A stretch of 64,000 bases of DNA from an uncultured Flavobacteriaceae bacterium (GCA_947494565.1 CANLVG010000006.1:331980-395979); one strand, 5' to 3'; numbered from the stretch's first letter, positions 36,058-45,226 are shown. Notes: generated by a model not told the origin, from the sequence alone. Made by a program: numbers and translations.

Positions 36058-36132
36058 TCAGAAAGATCATTTCACAACATTTTTTTCGTTTCACGTATCA
36101 CTTTTCCTACTTTTAGTGTAAATCCCAGAGAA

Positions 36133-36675
36133 ATGAAAGGAATCGTCTTTACAGAGTTTTTGGAAATGGTAGAATCCAAATTTGGTTTGGAAACCGTGGA
36201 CAATATTATTGAAAGTTCAAACCTGCCTTCCGAAGGTATCTATACTTCGGTGGGTACCTATGATTTCAATGAGATGGTGAGCCTTATTACCCAGCTTAGC
36301 GAGCAGGTAAAACTACCGGCCGGAGATTTGATTTACACTTTTGGCCTCTATCTTTTCACAAGTTTGGGAAAAGCCCATCCTGAAGTGATACAGAGCTATA
36401 CTTCGCCCTTGTCCTTGCTGTATTCCATTGAAGACCATATTCACGTACATGTAAAAAAACTATATCCCGATGCGGAACTCCCCACCTTTAAGATCTTGGA
36501 AAAAACGGACACGTCCATTTCCTTGATTTATTCCTCTTCAAGGGGACTCTATCGTCTGGCACATGGACTCATGGAAAAGACATTCGAACATTTTAATGGG
36601 GAAGCCGACATCTCTTATCAGTTGCTCAAAGATGATGGTACTGAAGTGAAATTTGACATTGTCCAGCATGGATAA
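36133..36675 (+). CDS. H-NOX heme nitric-oxide sensor
   Basis: The 180-residue protein has the family start MKGIVFTEFLEMVESKFG, the proximal heme ligand region DHIHVHVKKLYPDAELPTF (His104 is the best candidate, with 102 and 106 nearby) and the YxSxR motif as Tyr133-Ser135-Arg137, which clamps the heme propionates. H-NOX proteins bind NO through ferrous heme and control a nearby kinase. The stop overlaps the kinase start by 8 bp, supporting a direct pair. No distal Tyr typical of oxygen binders is apparent, so NO selectivity is likely. Confidence 0.92.
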   Translation: MKGIVFTEFLEMVESKFGLETVDNIIESSNLPSEGIYTSVGTYDFNEMVSLITQLSEQVKLPAGDLIYTFGLYLFTSLGKAHPEVIQSYTSPLSLLYSIEDHIHVHVKKLYPDAELPTFKILEKTDTSISLIYSSSRGLYRLAHGLMEKTFEHFNGEADISYQLLKDDGTEVKFDIVQHG

Positions 36676-38635
36676 TAAAGAAGTTACCCTTTTGAAAAAG
36701 GCGCTCGAGCGCCAGAAAAAGGCTAGGCAACAGGCAGAGCGAATTTTGGAAGAGAAATCCAAAGAACTTTTCGATGTAACGCACCACCTGAAAGAAAGCA
36801 ATAGCAAGCTCGAGAACCTGCTCAATGAAAAGACCTCTGAACTAGATGGGGTATTCATCAATATCATCGATCCCTACGTGGTCATGGATCTGAAGTTCAA
36901 TGTAATCAACATGAACAACTCGGCCAAGACCTTTTTAGGGTATGACCATACAAAGGAAAGTCTGAATCTTGCCAGTATTGTGCACCACGACTTTATAGCC
37001 TACACCGCCCAATCCTTTCAATCATTGATAGAAGTGGGTACGCTTAAAAATTACCGAGCAAAAATACTGACCAAGGCCAAGGAGGAAAAATGGGTTCTTA
37101 TCAACAGCAGTTTGATTTATAATACGGATAGAAAACCAATTGCAGCCCAAGGTATCGTGCGCGATATCACCCAAGAAATGGAAGTAAAGCAATTGCTTGC
37201 CGAACAGAAAAAGCAGTTGAATACCATTGTTGAAAATTCACCCTTGGGAATTGTCTTGGCCGTGGAGGATAAGATCGTAAAAACCAATACCACTTTTGTT
37301 GAGTTATTGGGATACACTGAAAATGAATTGAAAGAAATGTCCGTACGCGATATTTCAGCACCTGAGGATATAGCCAACTCCGAAAAGTTAATTGTCCAAA
37401 TGAACAAGGGAGAGTTGGACAAGTTTTCCATCATTAAAAAATACTATAAAAAAGATGGCGGGTTTGTATTGGCTAGGACCTTGGTCAGCGCCGTAAAGGA
37501 CGAGAAGGGAAAAGTGGACTATCAAGTGGCCCTCGTCGAGGATATTACCAAGGAGCGTGAAGCGGAAGAGCGCCTTAGAAATGAACGCGAAAAATACAGC
37601 AGCATCATCGCCAATATGAATTTGGGTCTTATCGAAGTCGACAATGACGATGTCATTCAAATGGTCAATCAGAGTTTCTGTACCATGAGCGGATTTGACC
37701 GAGAGGAATTGATAGGCAATAAAGCGGCAAAAGTCGTGCAGGTGCAAGAAGGGAGGATCATTGATGAAAAACAAGCAGAACGCCTCGTTGGCAAATCAGA
37801 TTCCTATGAGGTGGAAGTCCGTAATAAAAAAGGGCAGTCACGTCATTGGCTCATTAGTGGAGCTCCGCGTTATGACAATAACAAAAATGTGGTTGGATCG
37901 ATCGGCATTCATCTGGATATCACCGATCAGAAACAATTAGAGATCCAGAAGGAAAAACTGTTGGAAGAACTCGAAAAGAGCAATGAGGGCTTGCAAGAGT
38001 ACGCACATATTGTGTCTCATGACCTGAAGTCACCTTTGAGAAGTATCAGTGCCCTCGCCAGTTGGTTGACCGAAGATTATCACGATAAATTAGATGATAA
38101 CGGAAAATTCAACCTACAACAGATCCAAGAGAAAATAGAGGGTATGGATGGTTTGATCGACGGTATTTTAAAATATTCCAGTATCAATGATGCGACCTTG
38201 GACAATACCTTGGTCGATGTCAATGAGGTTGTCGGTGGGATCCGCGAAATTATTTTCGTGCCCGAAAATGTCAATATCGTCATTATGAACCCGTTGCCCA
38301 GCATCAAAGTGGACAAGACTAAAATTCACCAACTGTTTCAGAACCTGATCAGTAACGCGGTCGTGAATATCGAGCGCACTGATGGTCTGGTAGAAATAAG
38401 TTCAAAGGAAAATACGTCTCATTGGCAATTTAGCGTTAAGGATAATGGTGTAGGTATTCCAAAAGAATATCACGAGAAAATATTCAAGGTCTTTCAGTCG
38501 ATAGGTAATAACCAGCGTTCCACAGGAATCGGACTCTCCATCGTCAAAAAGATCGTTGATGTGTACCAAGGCAAAATTTGGCTGGAGAGCACGGTCGGTG
38601 AAGGCACAACATTTCATTTTACCTTAAAAAAATAA
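36668..38635 (+). CDS. H-NOX-associated multi-PAS histidine kinase
   Basis: ATG 36668 overlaps the H-NOX stop (ATGGATAA); a TTG five codons earlier is less likely. The 655-residue soluble kinase has an N-terminal coiled coil (residues 1-60, typical of H-NOX partner kinases), three PAS domains (about 60-180, 185-310 and 310-430), a short coiled coil, HisKA with phosphoacceptor His in YAHIVSHDLKSPLRS, and an ATPase domain (NLISNAVVNIE, GVGIPKEYHEKIF, GIGLSIVKK). It has no transmembrane segment, which fits sensing of NO via H-NOX. Phosphate probably flows to the Hpt protein and the receivers in the operon. Confidence 0.9.
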   Translation: MDNKEVTLLKKALERQKKARQQAERILEEKSKELFDVTHHLKESNSKLENLLNEKTSELDGVFINIIDPYVVMDLKFNVINMNNSAKTFLGYDHTKESLNLASIVHHDFIAYTAQSFQSLIEVGTLKNYRAKILTKAKEEKWVLINSSLIYNTDRKPIAAQGIVRDITQEMEVKQLLAEQKKQLNTIVENSPLGIVLAVEDKIVKTNTTFVELLGYTENELKEMSVRDISAPEDIANSEKLIVQMNKGELDKFSIIKKYYKKDGGFVLARTLVSAVKDEKGKVDYQVALVEDITKEREAEERLRNEREKYSSIIANMNLGLIEVDNDDVIQMVNQSFCTMSGFDREELIGNKAAKVVQVQEGRIIDEKQAERLVGKSDSYEVEVRNKKGQSRHWLISGAPRYDNNKNVVGSIGIHLDITDQKQLEIQKEKLLEELEKSNEGLQEYAHIVSHDLKSPLRSISALASWLTEDYHDKLDDNGKFNLQQIQEKIEGMDGLIDGILKYSSINDATLDNTLVDVNEVVGGIREIIFVPENVNIVIMNPLPSIKVDKTKIHQLFQNLISNAVVNIERTDGLVEISSKENTSHWQFSVKDNGVGIPKEYHEKIFKVFQSIGNNQRSTGIGLSIVKKIVDVYQGKIWLESTVGEGTTFHFTLKK

Positions 38636-38636
38636 T

Positions 38637-38957
38637 ATGCGAGAAACCCCGAATCTTAGTTATATTAAAGAACTCTCCGACGGTGATACCGTCTTTGAGC
38701 AAAAGTTCATAGGCATTTTAAAGAAAGAATTTCCAGAGGAGGTCCGTACCTATGTGAACTACATTGAGAATGATCAACCCAGGTCGGCCGCCGAGATCGT
38801 CCATAAGTTGAAACATAAATTCAATATCTTAAGTTTGTCGAACTCCTATGCTTTCGCTGTGGCCTATGAGGAAAAACTCAGAGCAGGAGATACCCAGAGC
38901 GATAGAAGCTTTCGAATGCTATTGGATATGATACAGAACTTCCTAAACACCTTATAA
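38637..38957 (+). CDS. Hpt phosphotransfer protein
   Basis: The 106-residue helical protein has the Hpt motif with His56 in AAEIVHKLKHKFNIL (HxLKH, close to the HxLKGxS consensus). A stand-alone Hpt means a multistep phosphorelay: kinase, receiver, Hpt, LytTR regulator. It begins 1 bp after the kinase stop and ends 1 bp before the LytTR gene. Confidence 0.85.
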   Translation: MRETPNLSYIKELSDGDTVFEQKFIGILKKEFPEEVRTYVNYIENDQPRSAAEIVHKLKHKFNILSLSNSYAFAVAYEEKLRAGDTQSDRSFRMLLDMIQNFLNTL

Positions 38958-38958
38958 G

Positions 38959-39669
38959 ATGAACAGCATAATCATTGATGACGAAGCCGCCGCCCGGGCC
39001 ATTGTAGCCCAGCGCTGCTCGAAAATACCCGATTTGGACGTAATCGAAGAATTCGACAATGCCATTGATGCCATTAAATTTCTGAACCAACAGGATATCG
39101 ACGTCGTGTTTCTAGACATCCATATGCCCGGATTCAGCGGAGTAGATTTTGTGCAGACCTTAAAAAACCCGCCGAGCATTGTGCTGACCACCTCCGATAC
39201 CGATTTCGCCATTGCGGCTTATGAGTATGAAGCGATCATTGATTATTTGGTGAAACCCATCACTGCCGAACGTTTTGAAAAGTGTATCCAAAAAGTAAAA
39301 AATTCCCTTGCCAAACAGTCTCGGGCAATCCCAGAAGAGTCCGCTACTACCGATACCGGTGACGATTTATACATCAATATCGACAGACGCCTCATCAAGT
39401 TGAAGTTCAGTGAGATTATGGTCATTGAGGCCAAGGGCGATTATATCGATATCAAGACGGAGAACGAAGACTACCGCGTACATACCACTCTAAAGAAGAT
39501 CAAGGACAAATTACCTGAAAAACTATTTCTGCAGATCCATCGGTCATACATCATCAATTTCACGAAAATCGTGGATATCGAAGACAATAGTGTCCTTATT
39601 GAAAAAAGTGTCATTCCCATTAGCCGTTCAAACCGGCCCGAACTTATGAGAAGGCTCAATCTGCTGTAA
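38959..39669 (+). CDS. LytTR-family response regulator of the H-NOX relay
   Basis: The 236-residue protein has a receiver (Asp53 in VVFLDIHMPGFSG, switch Thr in LTTSDTDFA, Lys in LVKPIT) and a LytTR domain (about 130-234) with LFLQIHRSYIINFTKI. As last gene of the operon it is the obvious output. It probably binds the 21-bp-phased CATTCGTCTACAG-like repeats at 35541, 39693, 40102, 53004, 54796, 62103 and perhaps 50328. The earlier LytTR regulator at 4139 is an alternative binder, but its own promoter has no such site. Confidence 0.9.
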   Translation: MNSIIIDDEAAARAIVAQRCSKIPDLDVIEEFDNAIDAIKFLNQQDIDVVFLDIHMPGFSGVDFVQTLKNPPSIVLTTSDTDFAIAAYEYEAIIDYLVKPITAERFEKCIQKVKNSLAKQSRAIPEESATTDTGDDLYINIDRRLIKLKFSEIMVIEAKGDYIDIKTENEDYRVHTTLKKIKDKLPEKLFLQIHRSYIINFTKIVDIEDNSVLIEKSVIPISRSNRPELMRRLNLL

Positions 39670-39692
39670 CGGGTTCTTCTATAGCTAAGTAC

Positions 39693-39761
39693 CATTCGTC
39701 TACAGTAAAGGTGCATCGACCGAGTCAGGGCGAACTACTCGAGGGGTTCATACTATATTTG
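39693..39761 (+). promoter_or_regulatory. Site 2: 21-bp-phased repeats plus promoter, small-peptide gene
   Basis: Units CATTCGTCTACAG (39693) and CATCGACCGAGTC (39714) start 21 bp apart. The -7 element TATATTTG has its TTTG at 39758, 44 bp after the second unit start. The next start codon is the ATG at 39800 of the 36-residue peptide, about 33 bp after the expected transcription start. Confidence 0.8.
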
Positions 39762-39799
39762 GAGTATAAAAATAAAGTATAACCCTAAATCAATACATT

Positions 39800-39910
39800 A
39801 TGAAAACGTTTCTATTAGTTACGACTTTGAAAGCCTTAGTAACCGCACTGAAGACCGTTATCAGTACTACAGTGGTTGGTGTCGCTCTAGCGATGGGCGG
39901 ATTACTATAA
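39800..39910 (+). CDS. 36-residue hydrophobic peptide gene under LytTR-type control
   Basis: The frame ATG 39800 to TAA 39910 encodes a peptide starting MKTFLLVTTLKALVTALKTV and ending GVALAMGGLL. It is rich in Val, Leu, Ala and Thr, has Lys at 2, 11 and 18 and no acidic residue. It could form an amphipathic or membrane-spanning helix. It has its own promoter with a phased operator and its own terminator, so it forms a dedicated single-gene unit. In Gram-positive bacteria LytTR regulators drive comparable peptides (phenol-soluble modulins, pheromones, bacteriocins); here this is analogy only. Export or leader cleavage (Gly-Gly near the end) is undetermined. I recognise no family. Confidence 0.65.
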   Translation: MKTFLLVTTLKALVTALKTVISTTVVGVALAMGGLL

Positions 39911-39930
39911 CAACTGTGATTTAATAATAT

Positions 39931-39957
39931 AAAAGCGTCCAAAGGACGCTTTTTTTT
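39931..39957 (+). terminator. Intrinsic terminator after the peptide gene
   Basis: AAAAGCGTCC pairs perfectly with GGACGCTTTT around AAA and is followed by more T, a compact and strong terminator 20 bp after the peptide stop. Confidence 0.9.
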
Positions 39958-40101
39958 GTACCTAAAAGTGAACAAACTCAGGGCAAGTTCGAGAAGCATT
40001 CGAATCAAAGTAGCCGTACCAAATGGACGCCCGCCCAGTACAAATCTTGATTATCGAGCTATGGTAATTCGGTGTATCGTTCTTATCCCATTCGAACCTC
40101 C

Positions 40102-40169
40102 ATTCACCTACAGCAAACCGCCATCCACCGAAATCCGCCAGTAATCTTGTGCATTCATTCGGATATTTG
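40102..40169 (+). promoter_or_regulatory. Site 3: 21-bp-phased repeats plus promoter, DUF4114 gene
   Basis: Units CATTCACCTACAG (40102) and CATCCACCGAAAT (40123) start 21 bp apart. TTTG of the -7 element (GATATTTG) starts at 40166, 43 bp after the second unit start, and ATG follows at 40198. Confidence 0.8.
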
Positions 40170-40197
40170 CCCCAGTAACATTTAAAACCTACTTAGC

Positions 40198-42777
40198 ATG
40201 AAGAAGTTATTACTTACCCTAGCGACCTTGTCATTTTTAGGAATGGCCTATGGGCAGAACTACAACTATCTAGGCGACTATACCTCAGATGGTACGCCTA
40301 AGTATTTTGATACCAAAGATGAGGTGTCCCCCGAAACCCTGCAACTTATTTCCGATGCCTTACCGGAAGGTTTTCCGGTGCCGGACTATAATCCCCAATA
40401 CATTACCTCAGGTTATGATACCGATATTATGCTTGATGATAATGCCGATGTATGGGTGACCTTTGTAGGCGAAGGAGCTGGGTACAAGAATGTATTGGGC
40501 TTTTATACCTATGATGTGAACAACCCGTCACCGACAGCTCCGCAGCCTGAAGACATCACCATCGTCTTTCCCAACGTATCCGCAAAATATAGCGGAGGAA
40601 GTTTGGAAGTAGGGCATAAGGTGAAGATCGGGCGTTTTCCTGCTGGTACAGGTATCGGTTGGGTGCTGTTGGCCAATGGTTGGAAAGGTCAGGTCACTGC
40701 GGGACTCTGGCAGTTGTTTTCCAATCCGGATTATAACCCTGAAGCCCAAGAAGAGTTACGGTACCACAATGTGCTATTGAACGATCCTGATAACGAACGT
40801 ATCATTCTCGGTTTTGAGGATATTCGAAGAGATTATGGCAGTTGTGATCAAGATTTCAATGATGCCTTGTTCTATATCACGGCAAACCCCTACACCGCGA
40901 TACGAACGCAGAACTACAATAAGATTACGGACCACACGCCCGTAAGTTCAGGAAACGATGGCGGCTTGGAAAGTAATGGAGATTTGGGAAGCCTGATCGC
41001 AAAGCGCAACTTTGAGCGGAATAAGACCAATAGCTTTAAGAATACCCAAAAGGCACAACGGAAGTACTCCAAAAAGACCTATAAGTCCTTTGGGGCCAAG
41101 TCTGGGCAATTGGATGGCTATTTTCCGGAGAGTGGGATGTTCGGAACCGAGTCAACATATGTTTCGAGTCCTGAAGACCTGTTGGACATCACCAATGCCG
41201 AAACCATTTTCTCCATCGATTATTATAAGGGTGAAGAGCGCGTATCCGCTGCTTTGGCCACTGAAACGAGGGGAAGCGTATATAATCATACCAAGACCAT
41301 TTGCGACCGTTTGAACGACTCTCAGTTGTTGGATGTGCGTACGGTCACTTTGCAAGGGCACGAGCTCGTCTATTCGCAGTTGCAGCGCTCAAATGGCGCC
41401 TTGGAATATGCCCTCACCTTTTCGGTAAAAGAAGAAGGCAACACCCAACGGGTTTATAGTTTGTGGAACCTAGATGCCTACCCTAAGGGGGATTACCGCA
41501 ACTTTCAAGTATGGGGCAGTTCTATGGGGCAGGTGACCAATACGGTGAACCATATTCTCAAGACCTTGGATAGCGAGAAAAAGTTATTGGCCCATAAGGG
41601 AAGCAATACATTACCGACGGTCTTTATCAAAAACGGTACCTACAAACAAGGTAAATTGTACCTGAACGTTGTCAACAAAGTAGGCGCGACCTGGATGAAT
41701 ATCGATGGCAACTACAAGGTGACCGAACAGGCAAAAGAACAAAACCTGAACCGCATGATCTCGTTGAGCGGTGCTTGGGAAGAAGAGGTCGTTATCGACA
41801 CCGGACATTTGTTCGATATCGGGATATCGATTTTGGCGGAAGAATCTTATCAGCACGACGCAATGTATTTGGCTGACGGTCCATGGGGGGCGGATTTCAA
41901 TACCGATGTAGATGCCATAGCCGCCTTCGATATTAGCGAAACGGATAGCAGCTCAACGCAAGGATACGCTATTGCACGTGATGTGAGCGCCAAAGGTGAA
42001 GTGAAGGAAACGATCAATATTTTTCGAAACCTTATGGGAGGCGACCAACGTTTGGATATCAGCGATTATAAATTTCTACAGTTGAATATACAGAACGATC
42101 GACCTATTGAGGTGAGTTTGGTCACTGATGCTACGGATCAATGGGGGGAACGTTTGCGGTATACCCTAAAGCCGAATGCGGAGCGTGCCGCTAAAAGTAT
42201 CGCTTTTACCGACTTTAAAAACCACGAAGGCAGCACGCCAACTTTTACGACGCTAAAGAGCATTGTATTCTCCGTACAGGGCGATTACCAAAACTACAGT
42301 GCCTTTGAATTGGAGTTGGAGGGGTTGATGCTAACGACCAACGTGCCTAACGAAGAGGAAACCGAAGAGGAGTCGATACCCACGGAAACCGAGGAAGAAG
42401 TCTTAGATACGGTAGAAGTGACCCTAGTCGAAGATGAAGAGGAAGCCTCAAGTGAAGAAGAATTGACTGTGACCATGAACGATGTTGCTGCCATGGAAAG
42501 CCTTTCGGGAGTTACGGAAAACGAAAAACTGAGTTTGACACAATACCCAAACCCTTTTACCGCCTATACCACTATTTGTCTGCCTAGCGAAACCACGGAA
42601 GCAAGGGTCAGTCTGAGCAACCTTCAAGGGCAGCAGGTACTCGATGCCCAACTGCCCACGGAGAATGGCAGTTGCGTACGAGTAGAAGCAGGTCATCTCG
42701 CAAAAGGGCTGTATATCTATACCGTTTACAACCCTACAAGTAACAAGACCTACCAAGGAAAGTTGGTCAAGAACTAA
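40198..42777 (+). CDS. T9SS-secreted DUF4114 surface or matrix protein
   Basis: The 859-residue protein has a signal peptide (ends MAYGQ), a DUF4114-type region near residues 60-230 (ILGFEDIRRDYGSCDQDFNDALFYI is its acidic, probably calcium-binding end) and a middle region of DUF4842-like beta sequence. A Glu-rich linker (about 715-765) follows. A type A C-terminal sorting domain closes it (YPNPFTAYTTICLP, LSNLQGQQVLDAQL, HLAKGLYIYTVYN, KLVKN), the signal for export by the type IX system and attachment to the surface. It follows an H-NOX-regulon-type promoter, so a matrix or adhesion role is likely. Confidence 0.82.
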   Translation: MKKLLLTLATLSFLGMAYGQNYNYLGDYTSDGTPKYFDTKDEVSPETLQLISDALPEGFPVPDYNPQYITSGYDTDIMLDDNADVWVTFVGEGAGYKNVLGFYTYDVNNPSPTAPQPEDITIVFPNVSAKYSGGSLEVGHKVKIGRFPAGTGIGWVLLANGWKGQVTAGLWQLFSNPDYNPEAQEELRYHNVLLNDPDNERIILGFEDIRRDYGSCDQDFNDALFYITANPYTAIRTQNYNKITDHTPVSSGNDGGLESNGDLGSLIAKRNFERNKTNSFKNTQKAQRKYSKKTYKSFGAKSGQLDGYFPESGMFGTESTYVSSPEDLLDITNAETIFSIDYYKGEERVSAALATETRGSVYNHTKTICDRLNDSQLLDVRTVTLQGHELVYSQLQRSNGALEYALTFSVKEEGNTQRVYSLWNLDAYPKGDYRNFQVWGSSMGQVTNTVNHILKTLDSEKKLLAHKGSNTLPTVFIKNGTYKQGKLYLNVVNKVGATWMNIDGNYKVTEQAKEQNLNRMISLSGAWEEEVVIDTGHLFDIGISILAEESYQHDAMYLADGPWGADFNTDVDAIAAFDISETDSSSTQGYAIARDVSAKGEVKETINIFRNLMGGDQRLDISDYKFLQLNIQNDRPIEVSLVTDATDQWGERLRYTLKPNAERAAKSIAFTDFKNHEGSTPTFTTLKSIVFSVQGDYQNYSAFELELEGLMLTTNVPNEEETEEESIPTETEEEVLDTVEVTLVEDEEEASSEEELTVTMNDVAAMESLSGVTENEKLSLTQYPNPFTAYTTICLPSETTEARVSLSNLQGQQVLDAQLPTENGSCVRVEAGHLAKGLYIYTVYNPTSNKTYQGKLVKN

Positions 42778-42852
42778 AGGTTTATGATAAAAAGGGGTTC
42801 AAACCCCAAGCACTCCCTTTTATGGTTGGGTTCGGGGGAGTGCAACTTACAA

Positions 42853-42890
42853 AGAGCAATCTTACGTTTAGCGTAAGGTTGTTCTTTTTG
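42853..42890 (+). terminator. Intrinsic terminator after the DUF4114 gene
   Basis: AGAGCAATCTTACG (42853-42866) pairs over 14 positions with CGTAAGGTTGTTCT (42872-42885) around TTTAG, then TTTTG. A weaker CACTCCC/GGGGAGTG hairpin lies just before. Confidence 0.85.
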
Positions 42891-42970
42891 TTTAGGGAAA
42901 GGGGTATTTTTGTTTTCAACCGCCCTACCAAAAAGGGGTGTGGGCAAAATAGAAATAAACTTACGGTAGT

Positions 42971-42991
42971 ATGTTTAGCCAATTGTTAGGC
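42971..42991 (+). repeat. attC-like right half-site at the left edge of the cassette array
   Basis: ATGTTTAGCCAATTGTTAGGC ends in GTTAGGC, the same 7 bases that end the repeat at 43703. Only the right arm is recognisable. The first cassette gene starts 11 bp later. Confidence 0.5.
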
Positions 42992-43001
42992 GCAATTTCA
43001 A

Positions 43002-43529
43002 ATGAGCACGAAATGGAAATCGGAAATTAAGTGGATTCTATTAATTGGGGTCTGTTCTTTAGTGCTCACTTTTATCATCTTGTCCCAATTTCAAAACTAT
43101 AATTGGACACTAGGACTCGAACACTCAGAATTAATCTGGATTTTATGGATTTTTATTTCGCTAGCGAGTATAACGGGCGGCATTGTTTATTTCATCAGAT
43201 TTTTAATAACCAATGAATACAGCGGACTTAAAAACCAACTGACTTTAATATTCCTATCCGTATCTGTTCTCGGTATTTTTGGAATTGCCAAAGTGGCGAA
43301 TGGACTTGAAAAATATCTTCTCCCTACCTCTGAAAAGACAAAAAACGGATTTACAATTTATCCACCTTTATCAGCCGACGCCAAGCAATGGGAACAACTG
43401 AATGGATTGAAAAGCCAAGCTGTAACGGCAAATGGACTTATGTTTCTCATGCTATCTTTGCTAATTATAACAGTTGTGATTATATGGAAAAGAAAAAAAA
43501 CTGCGCCTAACAACACCTATAGCAAATAA
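43002..43529 (+). CDS. Cassette gene 1: four-segment membrane protein
   Basis: The 175-residue protein has hydrophobic segments near 11-30, 42-66, 80-100 and 143-162, and ends in a basic tail (WKRKKTAPNNTYSK). The last codons run into the start of the next attC-like repeat (GCCTAAC at 43505), a common feature of cassette genes. AT content is higher than in the flanking genes. No family recognised. Confidence 0.65.
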   Translation: MSTKWKSEIKWILLIGVCSLVLTFIILSQFQNYNWTLGLEHSELIWILWIFISLASITGGIVYFIRFLITNEYSGLKNQLTLIFLSVSVLGIFGIAKVANGLEKYLLPTSEKTKNGFTIYPPLSADAKQWEQLNGLKSQAVTANGLMFLMLSLLIITVVIIWKRKKTAPNNTYSK

Positions 43530-43703
43530 GGCATAAAGTGCTAAATTTAATGGCTTGGGTATATTTATTAAGTCCGCCAAATCTTTTGGATTTGGCAATT
43601 AAAAAAGAAAAATGAGTACAAAACAAAAAGCTCTGGCTCGCAGACCAGACGGAAACGAAAAGTTTCCTTGCCTGCCCTACTTGCCATAGCCCAAACGTTA
43701 GGC
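43505..43703. repeat. attC-like cassette repeat A (about 199 bp)
   Basis: Outer arms GCCTAAC (43505-43511) and GTTAGGC (43697-43703) are exact complements. Inner arms CTATAGCAAATAAGGCA (43517-43533) and TGCCCTACTTGCCATAG (43673-43689) pair at 14 of 17, the rest being transitions. Internal hairpins GCCAAATC/GGATTTGGC and GGAAAC/GTTTCC fill the centre. This R''-L''/L'-R' layout is that of integron attC sites, though longer than usual. Confidence 0.7.
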
Positions 43704-43804
43704 TTAATTCCCATCATTATGAAACTCAATTAGCTTCTTAAACTAATGAGGCAAATTTTATGTAGGAAAATAATACTAAATTTGGTCGCTAGACCAAATT
43801 TGAA

Positions 43805-44980
43805 ATGAAACAAGTAAAACAAATAAAACTTTTTGTATCCTGTCCAGGAGATATAAGTCATGAACTAGATTCAATAAAACTTATAGTAGATGAAATCAAT
43901 AAAACTTCAGGAGAGCAAAACTCGTATGTTTTAAGATTAATAAGCTGGAAAACAGATACATATACCCAAAAAGGTTCGGATGCTCAAGAAGTCATAAATA
44001 ATCAAATTGAAGGCCAATATGATGTATTAATTGGTCTTCTTTGGCTAAGACTAGGAACGCCTACCAAAAGAGATAAATCTGGAACTGTAGAAGAAATTAA
44101 TCGGGCATTAAACAACAAAGAAAAGGAGCAACTAATTTATTTTAAGACCGAAGCTCCGACGGACATAACAAAGATTAATCCAGAAGAGTTATTAAAAATT
44201 AATGAATTTAAAAAAGACTTAGGAAGCAAGGGTGTTCTTTACCATGAATTTTCTTCTACTTCAAAATTTGAATCTTTATTTAGAATTCAATTAACAAAAT
44301 TGATTTTTGATAAACTTTTAGATAATGATGATAGTCAAAACAATATTAGCAGTAATAGTCTGGCTGAAATTGTGGAGGATAAATATTCTCACATTACAAG
44401 TCTGATTGCTGAGGTAGAAAATCTTGATGAAAAAGTTATAGAATTAGACATTTTCAGCTCGGTGGAGATAGCAGAATCGCATCTGAATTTAGTGACAACA
44501 TCTCTAAAATCAATGACCGAATCTATGAACGACTGGACTGTGAAAATGGAAAGCAGGACAAAGGAAATGAACACAATCAATAATATAAAAGACGAGCGAT
44601 TAAAAATATCAAAACAAAAAACAATAATTAATCTCTTAGCCACGGAACTATTGGATTTTAGAAATCGTATTCAAAATGAGTTACCAATTTTCTCCGAAAA
44701 TTTTAGGAAAGTTGGTTCGTCATACTCCAAAGTACTTTTAATAGCAAAAAGTTTTAGTTCTGAAGAAGTAGATAGTATTCAAGAGTCTGCGAAAAGTTTA
44801 CTTGAGGGTTCGGAAAATTCCTTAGAAAGTTTAGCTGTAATGTTAAGGTCAGTTATGGAACTTCCTCCATTGAACTTTAAATTTAATAAGGCAAAAAGGG
44901 AAACGGAAATTACTATTAAAGACCTCACATTTGAGACAATGGAAGGTATCAAACTGTTAAACGAAGCGTTAAAGAACTAA
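43805..44980 (+). CDS. Cassette gene 2: DUF4062-type protein
   Basis: The 391-residue protein opens with IKLFVSCPGDISHELDSIKL, continues SWKTDTYTQKGSDAQEVINNQ and YDVLIGLLWLRLGTPTKRDKSGTVEEI, the DUF4062 fold (Rossmann-like, related to TIR/SIR2-type sensor domains of NTPase systems). Residues from about 190 on form long coiled-coil helices without an NTPase. DUF4062 domains are found in conflict and signalling systems, so a defence role is possible but unproven. Strongly AT-rich compared with neighbours. The stop abuts repeat B. Confidence 0.75.
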   Translation: MKQVKQIKLFVSCPGDISHELDSIKLIVDEINKTSGEQNSYVLRLISWKTDTYTQKGSDAQEVINNQIEGQYDVLIGLLWLRLGTPTKRDKSGTVEEINRALNNKEKEQLIYFKTEAPTDITKINPEELLKINEFKKDLGSKGVLYHEFSSTSKFESLFRIQLTKLIFDKLLDNDDSQNNISSNSLAEIVEDKYSHITSLIAEVENLDEKVIELDIFSSVEIAESHLNLVTTSLKSMTESMNDWTVKMESRTKEMNTINNIKDERLKISKQKTIINLLATELLDFRNRIQNELPIFSENFRKVGSSYSKVLLIAKSFSSEEVDSIQESAKSLLEGSENSLESLAVMLRSVMELPPLNFKFNKAKRETEITIKDLTFETMEGIKLLNEALKN

Positions 44981-45197
44981 GCCTAACAAAACCTAAACGT
45001 AATGTGGACTTTAGGGTTTAAAGCATAGGTCTGTGTATATTTATAACGTCGCTAAATCTTATGGATTTAGCTCTGGACAAGAAAAAAGAAAAAGCAAAAC
45101 AATAAGCTTTAGCTACGTGCTCAGACTTGCCTGCCGGCAGGCAGGCGGAAACGAAAAGTTTCCTTACTACCGCACTACGCTTAGCTCAACCGTTAGC
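44981..45197. repeat. attC-like cassette repeat B (about 217 bp)
   Basis: It starts GCCTAAC (44981-44987) and ends with GTTAGC (45192-45197). Inner arms CTAAACGTAATGTGG (44993-45007) and CCGCACTACGCTTAG (45170-45184) pair at 12 of 15, the rest being transitions. The centre keeps CTAAATCTTATGGATTTAGC and the GGAAAC-GAAAA-GTTTCC hairpin found in repeat A, plus GCCTGCCGGCAGGC. Confidence 0.7.
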
Positions 45198-45226
45198 AAA
45201 CATACAATAGGATAAAATTAAGAACC

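Noticed and set aside
39956..40144. 62-codon frame upstream of the DUF4114 gene
   Set aside because: It runs through regulatory site 3 and its composition is not protein-like; the phased repeats explain the sequence.
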